DNA of 64,000 bases, taken from assembly GCA_003241965.1 (NCBI GenBank), contig QBMB01000011.1, positions 1 through 64,000 on the forward strand. Reading direction: 5' to 3'. A program made the translations under genes and the position numbers. A model generated the notes under the pieces. That model was not told the DNA's origin, made no database searches, and was given only the letters and a program-made list of their open reading frames with translations. Shown piece by piece: positions 58,008 to 64,000 of this stretch. Source of the DNA: Burkholderiales bacterium (GTDB lineage: Bacteria > Pseudomonadota > Gammaproteobacteria > Burkholderiales > Burkholderiaceae_C). How positions within the stretch are numbered: position 1 is the stretch's first letter; every line of letters begins with the position of its first letter.

Positions 58008-59567
58008 ATGAAGCCGATCTGGATAGTGGACGACGATCAATCGATCCGCTTCGTGCTCGAAAAAGCGCTGTTGCGCGAGAACCTGCCCACCCGCAGTTTC
58101 ACCAACCCGCAAGACGTGTTGAAGGCCTTGATCGACACCCCCGAGAGCGAGGGCCCTCAGATTCTGGTGAGCGACATCCGCATGCCCGGGGGCTCCGGGT
58201 TGGAGTTGCTGGAGAAGGTCAAGGAAAAACTCCCTGGTCTGCCGGTCATCATCATGACGGCGTTCTCCGATCTGGACAGCGCCGTGTCGGCCTTCCAGGG
58301 CGGCGCCTTCGAGTACCTGCCCAAGCCCTTCGATCTGCCCAAGGCGGTGGAGCTGATCCGCCGTGCGGTGGAAGAGAGCCAGCGCGAAGAGGTGGCCGAA
58401 GAACGCATGACCGCCGCCCCCGAAATGCTCGGTCAGGCACCCGCCATGCAGGACGTTTTTCGCGCCATCGGGCGCCTGAGCCAGAGCCAGGTCACGGTGT
58501 TGATCACCGGTGAATCGGGCTCGGGCAAGGAGCTGGTGGCGCGCGCGCTGCACAAACATTCACCGCGCGCAGGCGGGCCGTTCGTGGCGATCAACACCGC
58601 GGCCATCCCGAAAGACTTGTTGGAGTCCGAACTGTTCGGGCACGAGCGCGGCGCCTTCACCGGCGCGCAGACCATGCGCCGCGGCCGCTTCGAGCAGGCC
58701 GATGGCGGCACGCTGTTTCTGGACGAGATCGGCGACATGCCGTTTGATCTGCAGACGCGCCTGCTGCGTGTGTTGTCCGACGGGCACTTCTACCGTGTGG
58801 GTGGACACAGCGCCGTGCGCGCCAACGTGCGCGTGATTGCCGCCACGCACCAGAACCTGGAGCAGCGGGTGAAGGAAGGCGTGTTCCGCGAAGACTTGTT
58901 CCACCGCCTCAACGTGATTCGGCTGCGTTTGCCGGCCCTTCGCGAGCGGCGCGAAGACGTGCCCATGCTCACCCGCTTTTTCCTGCAACAAAGCGCCAAG
59001 CAGCTGGGCGTGGAGCCCAAGCGCATTTCGGAGCCGGCCATCCGATTGCTGGGTACGTTTGATTTCCCGGGAAACGTCCGCCAACTGGAAAACGTGTGCC
59101 ACTGGCTGACCGTGATGGCGCCCGCCCAGGTCATCGAGCTCAAGGATCTGCCGCCCGAGGTGCTGGCGATGGCGGGCACGTCGGCGGTGGCGCTGGCTGC
59201 CAGGCCGGACGCTCTGGCAACGCCGACAGCGGTGGCCCAGCTGGTGGTCGCGGCAGCGCCGGCAGCGCCCTTCGAGGTGTCGCACACTGGTTCACCGGCG
59301 CTTGCCGTGGCCGAGCCCGCGCATGCACTGGGCACCGTGCAGACACCGCCGGGACTGACCTGGGAAGCCGGACTCCAGGCCGAGGCGCTGGCCTTGCTGG
59401 AAGAGGGCCGCACCGACGTGTGGGACGTGCTCACGCGTCGTTTCGAAACCAAGCTGATTCAGACCGCCTTGGTCAACACCCGGGGCCGTCGCATCGAAGC
59501 CGCGCACAAGCTGGGCATCGGTCGCAACACCATCACCCGAAAGATTCAGGAGCTGAACCTGGAGTGA
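58008..59567 (+). CDS. glnG: Nitrogen regulation response regulator NtrC (GlnG)
   Basis: A 519-residue sigma54 activator. The receiver domain (1-120) has acidic residues Asp8/Asp9, phospho-Asp56 and Lys106. The AAA+ domain has Walker A GESGSGKE (168-175), the sigma54-contact loop GAFTGA (215-220) and Walker B GGTLFLDE (233-240). The C-terminal Fis-type helix-turn-helix (RRIEAAHKLGIGRNTITRKIQ) follows an Ala-rich linker of about 60 residues, longer than in enteric NtrC. It is the natural activator of the glnA promoter upstream. Confidence 0.95.
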   Translation: MKPIWIVDDDQSIRFVLEKALLRENLPTRSFTNPQDVLKALIDTPESEGPQILVSDIRMPGGSGLELLEKVKEKLPGLPVIIMTAFSDLDSAVSAFQGGAFEYLPKPFDLPKAVELIRRAVEESQREEVAEERMTAAPEMLGQAPAMQDVFRAIGRLSQSQVTVLITGESGSGKELVARALHKHSPRAGGPFVAINTAAIPKDLLESELFGHERGAFTGAQTMRRGRFEQADGGTLFLDEIGDMPFDLQTRLLRVLSDGHFYRVGGHSAVRANVRVIAATHQNLEQRVKEGVFREDLFHRLNVIRLRLPALRERREDVPMLTRFFLQQSAKQLGVEPKRISEPAIRLLGTFDFPGNVRQLENVCHWLTVMAPAQVIELKDLPPEVLAMAGTSAVALAARPDALATPTAVAQLVVAAAPAAPFEVSHTGSPALAVAEPAHALGTVQTPPGLTWEAGLQAEALALLEEGRTDVWDVLTRRFETKLIQTALVNTRGRRIEAAHKLGIGRNTITRKIQELNLE

Positions 59568-59574
59568 CCCGCCT

Positions 59575-60351
59575 TCAGGCCAGCGTGACCACCACCGGCG
59601 TGTGGTCGCTGGGCTGGGGGTTCTTGCGCGGAGCGCGGTCGATGGTGCAGGCTTTCACGCTGCCGCGCAGCGCTTCGCTCACCAGAATGTGGTCGATGCG
59701 CAGCCCTCGGTTCTTCTGGAAGCCGAGCATGCGGTAGTCCCACCACGAGTAGCTTTTCTCGGGCTGATCAAACATGCGGTAGCTGTCGGTGAGACCCAGC
59801 TGCAGCAGCGCCTGAAAATGCCCGCGCTCTTCCACCGTGTGGTGGATGGTGTCTTTCAGACCGACGGGATCGAACGAGTCGCGGTCTTCCGGCGCCACGT
59901 TGAAATCGCCCACCAGCACCAGCCGGGAATGGGCCTGCATTTCTTCACCGATCCAGCGGTGCAGCGCCGCCAGCCAGAGCAGTTTGTAGGCGAACTTCTC
60001 GCTGCCGGGCTCCTGCCCGTTGACGAAGTAGCAGTTCACCAGCCGCAGCGGGCCTTCGGGTGTGTCCAGCGTGGCGGCGATCACGCGGGCCTGCTCGTCG
60101 CTGTGTCCGGGGATGTTGCGCACCACGTCGCGCAGCGGCGTGCGGCTCAGAATCGCCACCCCGTTGTAGGTTTTCTGGCCAAAAACGGCCGCGTGATAGC
60201 CGGCCTCTCTCAACGCGTCATGGGGGAATTTTTCGTCCACCAGCTTGAGCTCCTGCAGCCCGAGCGCGTCAACCGGGTTGGCGGCGAGCCAGTCCAGCAC
60301 CTGGGGCAGGCGCACGGTGAGGGAGTTGACGTTCCAGGTGGCGAGTTGCAT
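59575..60351 (-). CDS. xth: Exodeoxyribonuclease III
   Basis: A 258-residue AP endonuclease of the ExoIII family. It starts MQLATWNVNSLTVRLPQVLDWL and has LQELKL, GDFNVAPEDRD and SDHTPVVVTL with the catalytic His. It cleaves DNA at abasic sites and removes 3' blocking groups. The start at 60351 agrees with the family. The gene converges on glnG with 7 bases between the stops. Confidence 0.94.
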   Translation of the reverse strand: MQLATWNVNSLTVRLPQVLDWLAANPVDALGLQELKLVDEKFPHDALREAGYHAAVFGQKTYNGVAILSRTPLRDVVRNIPGHSDEQARVIAATLDTPEGPLRLVNCYFVNGQEPGSEKFAYKLLWLAALHRWIGEEMQAHSRLVLVGDFNVAPEDRDSFDPVGLKDTIHHTVEERGHFQALLQLGLTDSYRMFDQPEKSYSWWDYRMLGFQKNRGLRIDHILVSEALRGSVKACTIDRAPRKNPQPSDHTPVVVTLA

Positions 60352-60364
60352 GGGTGGGTCCTTG

Positions 60365-60742
60365 TTACCAGCGCAGGGTGCAGCGGTCGCCACTGGCGCG
60401 GCGTTCGATGGTGACGGCGCACAGGCCGGGCACCGTGGGTGCGAGTTGCAAGCGGATGAAGCTGCAGAGGTTTTCGAGCGTGGGAATGCCCAGGTCCGCC
60501 ACCTCGTCGAGCAAGTGGTGATCGAGCTGCTCCCGAACCCGAGCGATCTCGGCGCGCAGCAGCGCCAGGTCGATCACCATGCCGGCGGCGTCGGGCGTGC
60601 CGCGCACAGTCACTTCGGTCTCATAGGTGTGCCCATGCACGCGGCGGCTGCCTTCGGCCTCCACCACACGGCGCAGCGTGTGCGCGGCCTCGAAATAGAA
60701 ACGCTGCGACAGCTCGTGCTGCGCGGCCAGTGGGTGGTTCAT
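60365..60742 (-). CDS. queD: 6-carboxytetrahydropterin synthase QueD
   Basis: A 125-residue PTPS-family protein. The zinc-binding His residues are in FEAAHTL and VHGHTYETEV, and the catalytic Cys/His/Asp region follows (LDHHLLDEV). With QueE it makes the 7-deazaguanine core of queuosine. The ATG overlaps the queE stop (ATGA); an upstream in-frame region of 62 codons is not family-like. Confidence 0.92.
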   Translation of the reverse strand: MNHPLAAQHELSQRFYFEAAHTLRRVVEAEGSRRVHGHTYETEVTVRGTPDAAGMVIDLALLRAEIARVREQLDHHLLDEVADLGIPTLENLCSFIRLQLAPTVPGLCAVTIERRASGDRCTLRW

Positions 60743-61380
60743 GGAATGTCCAGGATCTTGTGGGTTTGCAGTGACAAGCGCCAGCGCGGGTTCTGCTGGC
60801 AGAAGTCGATGGCGCTGCGTGTGTGCTGGGTGCGCAGGAGCCCGTCCATGGGTTGCAGCAGCCAGTGGTCGAACCGCAGGTCGCTCAAGGCTTGCACGGC
60901 TTGGGGCAGCAAGGTCGGTTGTGGCCACACCAGCTTGAGTTCGTGGCCGCTGCGCTGCACCCAGTCGGCACCGGCCTTGGGGCTCACGCAGATCCAGTCG
61001 ATGCCCGGTGGCGCGGGCAGCGTGCCGTTGGTCTCCACCGCGATCTCGAAGTCCTGGGCATGCAGCGCGTCGATCAGCGCAGCGTCCACCTGCAGCAGGG
61101 GTTCACCGCCGGTGAGCACGATGTAGCGGTGGCCTTGACCCTCGGGCCAAAGCGAGGCGGCCAGCGTTGCGAGCCGGGTGGCCTCGGCGAACTTGCCGCC
61201 GCGCACGCCGTCGGTGCCCACGAAGTCGGTGTCGCAGAAACGGCAGACAGCGCGTTCGCGGTCTTCCTCGCGCCCGCTCCAGAGATTGCAGCCGGCGAAT
61301 CGGCAGAACACCGCTGGCCGGCCCGCGCGCAGGCCCTCACCTTGCAGCGTGTAGAACACTTCCTTGACCGCGTAGCTCAT
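60739..61380 (-). CDS. queE: 7-carboxy-7-deazaguanine synthase QueE
   Basis: A 213-residue radical SAM enzyme. The cluster cysteines are Cys31, Cys46 and Cys49 (C-x14-C-x2-C), the spacing known for QueE of Burkholderia rather than the canonical C-x3-C-x2-[18 protein letters not shown] opens the protein and TGGEPLLQ is the SAM-binding motif. It converts carboxytetrahydropterin to carboxydeazaguanine. It overlaps folA by four bases and queD by four. Confidence 0.93.
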   Translation of the reverse strand: MSYAVKEVFYTLQGEGLRAGRPAVFCRFAGCNLWSGREEDRERAVCRFCDTDFVGTDGVRGGKFAEATRLATLAASLWPEGQGHRYIVLTGGEPLLQVDAALIDALHAQDFEIAVETNGTLPAPPGIDWICVSPKAGADWVQRSGHELKLVWPQPTLLPQAVQALSDLRFDHWLLQPMDGLLRTQHTRSAIDFCQQNPRWRLSLQTHKILDIP

Positions 61381-61898
61381 GGCCTGCGGCCCAGGCGCTC
61401 AAGCGTCACGAAGGCATAGGGCAGGCCGCTGGCGGCCACGTGGGCTTCGCGTGCCGTCTCGCGCCACTGTGGGCCGAAGGTGGGTGCGAAGGCGTCGCCC
61501 TCGAATTCTTGTGCGATCTCGGTGACCACCGCCGTGTCGGCCAGGGGCAGCGCGGCGGCGTAGATTTGCGCGCCACCGATCACCCAGGCGTTGGCGTCGA
61601 GTGGGCACAACGCCATGGCCTCTTGCAGCGAGCCGGCGCGTGCGGCTCCATCGGCTTGCCACTGCGCGTCGCGCGTGACGACGATGTTGAGCCGACCCGG
61701 CAGCGGCCTGAATTTCGGTGGCAGCGAGTCCCAGGTCTTGCGGCCCATGATCACAGGGCAGCCCAGGGTGGTGCGTTTGAAGTGCGCCATGTCTTCCGGC
61801 AGGTGCCAGGGCAGGGCGTTGTTCCGTCCTATCACGCCGTTGGCGGCGCGCGCGAAGATGAGGTGAAGGCGGGGGCTGGGCAGTGCGATGTCGGGCAT
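61377..61898 (-). CDS. folA: Dihydrofolate reductase
   Basis: A 173-residue dihydrofolate reductase. The signature [18 protein letters not shown] (substrate and NADPH loop) lies near residues 24-41, followed by [15 protein letters not shown]. Full length, with the C-terminal VTLERLG region. It regenerates tetrahydrofolate, which ThyA consumes; thyA lies two genes upstream in the same direction. Confidence 0.94.
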   Translation of the reverse strand: MPDIALPSPRLHLIFARAANGVIGRNNALPWHLPEDMAHFKRTTLGCPVIMGRKTWDSLPPKFRPLPGRLNIVVTRDAQWQADGAARAGSLQEAMALCPLDANAWVIGGAQIYAAALPLADTAVVTEIAQEFEGDAFAPTFGPQWRETAREAHVAASGLPYAFVTLERLGRRP

Positions 61899-61902
61899 GC
61901 TG

Positions 61903-62796
61903 CTATTGTGCCGCCGGCCTTGCCGGGCGAGGCGGCAGCAGCACGCTGGCGATCGCCATCATCACGAAGCCGATGGCCACCCAGTCCTGCCAGTGCGGCA
62001 CTTCACCCACGATGAAGGTGGCGCTGAGCGTGCCCACCAGCGGGATCGCCATGACGCTCATGGCGCTGGTGGCTGGTGGCAGGTCGCGCGCCATGCCGAA
62101 CCAGATCAGTTGGGCCACGCCGTAGTTGATGAACACGCCGTAGACCAGACTGATCCACATGGGGGTGGAGAAGCCTGATGGACTGGGCAGCGGCTCCAGC
62201 GCCAGCGCGAGTGCCCACACCACCGCGCTGCCGAGCAGCAGCATCCACACCGTGACCACCATGGGCGAGAGCGCGAAGTGCGCACGGCGAAACATCAAGG
62301 TGCCCAGACCCCAGCAGAAGGCCGCGCCCAGCATCCACGCAATGCCCACCGGCCGACCGCTCAGGCTTTGCAGCTCGTGCCACAGCAGCAGGCCGATGGC
62401 CGTGCCCGCGCACACCACGGCGATGCGCACGCGCGGCGTGATGCGTTCGCCGTAAAAGGCCGCGCCGATCAGCACGGTGAAGATGGGCATGGTGAAACCG
62501 AGGATGGCCGCGCGCCCCGAAGCCAACTCTTTCACACCGAAGATGGACAGCGTGTGCCAGCCCAGCACGTTGGGCAAACCGAGCCAGGCGATGGTGGCCC
62601 ACTCGGCTCGGGCGGGCCACATGCGCTCACCGCTGCGAGCCACATAGGCGAACAGCCAGAGCGCGCCCAGCAGCATGGTGCTGGCGCGGAAGTACAGGGG
62701 TGAGAGCTCCTGCAGCGAGAGCTTCATCATGGGCCAGTTCACGCCCCACATGAGCGTGAGCGCGAGCAGCGCCCACAGTTGGCGGCGGTTGATCAC
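61903..62796 (-). CDS. DMT-family (EamA) transporter
   Basis: A 297-residue membrane protein with ten hydrophobic helices arranged as two EamA repeats. The N-terminal helix ([22 protein letters not shown]) and the start of the second half ([21 protein letters not shown]) are typical. Members export amino acids or other metabolites. The substrate is unknown. It lies between folA and thyA, with 4 bases to folA. Confidence 0.9.
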   Translation of the reverse strand: MINRRQLWALLALTLMWGVNWPMMKLSLQELSPLYFRASTMLLGALWLFAYVARSGERMWPARAEWATIAWLGLPNVLGWHTLSIFGVKELASGRAAILGFTMPIFTVLIGAAFYGERITPRVRIAVVCAGTAIGLLLWHELQSLSGRPVGIAWMLGAAFCWGLGTLMFRRAHFALSPMVVTVWMLLLGSAVVWALALALEPLPSPSGFSTPMWISLVYGVFINYGVAQLIWFGMARDLPPATSAMSVMAIPLVGTLSATFIVGEVPHWQDWVAIGFVMMAIASVLLPPRPARPAAQ

Positions 62797-62814
62797 AGCG
62801 GGGTCAAGCCGCTG

Positions 62815-63645
62815 TCAAACCGCAACGGGCGCCTTGATGGCCGCGTGGTGTTCGTAACCCTGCACCTCGAAGTCTTCAAAGTCATATTCGAAGATGCTGG
62901 CCGGGCGGCGCTTGATGTGCAGGGTTGGGTACGCCATGGGCTGGCGCGAAAGCTGCAGCTCCACTTGCTCGTGGTGGTTGCTGTAGATGTGGCAGTCGCC
63001 ACCGGTCCAGATGAAGTCGCCCACGTCCAGGTCGCACTGCTGCGCCACCATGTGCGTGAGCAGCGCATAGCTGGCGATGTTGAAGGGCACGCCGAGAAAG
63101 ATGTCGGCGCTGCGCTGGTAGAGCTGGCAGCTGAGCTTGCCCCGGCCACCGGGTTCGGTGGGCGGCGCCACGTAAAACTGGAAGAAAGCGTGGCAGGGCA
63201 TGAGCGCCATCTTGGAGAGATCGGCCACGTTCCACGCGCTCACGATGATGCGGCGCGAATCCGGGTTGCTCTTGAGCGTGTTCATCACGTCGGTGATCTG
63301 GTCGATGTGGCCACCATCGGGCGTGGGCCAGCTGCGCCACTGCACGCCGTACACGGGGCCCAGGTCGCCGTCTGCGCGCGCCCATTCGTCCCAGATGGTG
63401 CAGCCGCGTTCCTGCAGCCACTTCACGTTGCTGTCGCCGCGCAGGAACCACAGCAGCTCCACGATGATCGCGCGCAGGAACACCTTTTTGGTGGTGACCA
63501 GCGGAAAACCTTCGTTGAGGTCGAAGCGCATCTGGTGGCCGAACACGCTGGTGGTGCCGGTGCCGGTGCGGTCTGTTTTCTGCACGCCCGTGGTGAACAC
63601 GTGGCGCATGAAGTCTTCGTACTGGGAGCGGATGGGACGGGTCAT
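62815..63645 (-). CDS. thyA: Thymidylate synthase
   Basis: A 276-residue thymidylate synthase. It has the folate/dUMP motifs [14 protein letters not shown] and [13 protein letters not shown] with the catalytic Cys, and [21 protein letters not shown]. It methylates dUMP to dTMP with methylenetetrahydrofolate. The ATG overlaps the stop of the upstream lytic transglycosylase gene (ATGA). Confidence 0.96.
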   Translation of the reverse strand: MTRPIRSQYEDFMRHVFTTGVQKTDRTGTGTTSVFGHQMRFDLNEGFPLVTTKKVFLRAIIVELLWFLRGDSNVKWLQERGCTIWDEWARADGDLGPVYGVQWRSWPTPDGGHIDQITDVMNTLKSNPDSRRIIVSAWNVADLSKMALMPCHAFFQFYVAPPTEPGGRGKLSCQLYQRSADIFLGVPFNIASYALLTHMVAQQCDLDVGDFIWTGGDCHIYSNHHEQVELQLSRQPMAYPTLHIKRRPASIFEYDFEDFEVQGYEHHAAIKAPVAV

Positions 63646-64000
63646 GGAAGGCTGAGCGGCAAGGCGGCGGAAGGTGAGGTGATGCGGGCGTCAAACGGGT
63701 GGTGCTGAAGCGCAAACACCTGCTGGATGCGTTTGATGTAGCCCTGGGTCTCGGGGTAGGGCGGCACACCGCGGTAGCGGTCGACCGTGCCTTCGCCGGC
63801 GTTGTAGGCGGCCAGCACCAGGGGCACGTCGCCCCTGAAATAGGCCAGCAGCCATTGCAGGTACGAGAGACCACCGCGGATGTTCTGCTCGGCGTCGAAC
63901 GGCTTGCGCACGCGAAAGCGCTGCGCCGTCTCGGGAATGAGCTGCATCAGGCCCTGCGCGTTCTTGTCCGACAGGGCGTTCACGTTGAAGTTGGACTCGG
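63642..64000 (-). CDS. Lytic transglycosylase, 3' part (runs off the right edge)
   Basis: At least 118 C-terminal residues of an SLT-type lytic transglycosylase. The family motifs [18 protein letters not shown] and [17 protein letters not shown] are visible. The catalytic Glu sits in the ESNFN that begins the visible part. The frame is open to the edge, so the start is outside the window. The stop overlaps the thyA start. Confidence 0.88.
   Translation of the reverse strand, partial: ESNFNVNALSDKNAQGLMQLIPETAQRFRVRKPFDAEQNIRGGLSYLQWLLAYFRGDVPLVLAAYNAGEGTVDRYRGVPPYPETQGYIKRIQQVFALQHHPFDARITSPSAALPLSLP

Overview
The window is a GC-rich (estimated mid-60s %), densely packed chromosomal segment of a betaproteobacterium. 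The housekeeping order (ihfB, rpsA, fused aroA-cmk, tyrA, pheA, serC, gyrA, ompA, ubiG, gph, ssrA), a tmRNA tag reading ANDERFALAA and a lapA-lapB-ihfB-rpsA cluster all point to Burkholderiales, most likely Comamonadaceae (Hydrogenophaga or a close relative). The genus is inference. No phage, insertion sequence, CRISPR array or tRNA gene was recognised.

Region by region. 1-6.5 kb: a TerC-type membrane protein, two tandem chemoreceptors (one with a FliA-like promoter and a C-terminal DWESF tether) and a membrane-anchored spermidine-synthase-like protein. 6.5-16.2 kb, minus strand: a molybdenum hydroxylase operon of the aerobic CO dehydrogenase type (coxS-L-M-D-E-G, xdhC, a MobA/MocA-like cytidylyltransferase) ending in an AcoR-like regulator that lacks the AAA+ domain. 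A ~320-bp palindromic non-coding element lies between coxD and coxE. 16.6-21 kb, plus strand and divergent from the cox operon: a tungsten aldehyde:ferredoxin oxidoreductase operon (aorA, aorB, aorC, a MoaD-like carrier and an unknown 99-residue protein). The shared intergenic region carries two identically spaced GTATG-N10-CATAC inverted repeats. 21-22.5 kb: crcB and rdgC around a REP-like hairpin.

22.5-34.9 kb: a solute-uptake and catabolic island. One TRAP transporter (dctP-dctQ-dctM) is divergent from a LysR regulator, which is followed by a DUF1445 (D-glutamate-cyclase-like) gene, a second full TRAP system, a third TRAP binding protein and a 1207-residue fused hydantoinase/5-oxoprolinase. 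Together they suggest uptake and opening of a cyclic amide such as 5-oxoproline. 34.9-50.7 kb: housekeeping genes, including a translationally coupled gyrA-serC ... pheA-tyrA run and the tmRNA gene. 50.7-54.4 kb: assorted conserved genes (a hypothetical protein, an alpha/beta hydrolase, an EI24-type membrane protein and a CinA/MoaB-type protein).

54.6-59.6 kb: the nitrogen-control block glnA, a small secreted coiled-coil protein, glnL (ntrB) and glnG (ntrC), with a well-matched sigma54 promoter ahead of glnA. 59.6-64 kb, minus strand: xth, queD, queE, folA, a DMT-family exporter, thyA and the 3' part of a lytic transglycosylase gene that runs off the right edge.

The most unusual parts are the back-to-back molybdenum and tungsten enzyme operons with their shared control region, and the palindromic element inside the cox operon.
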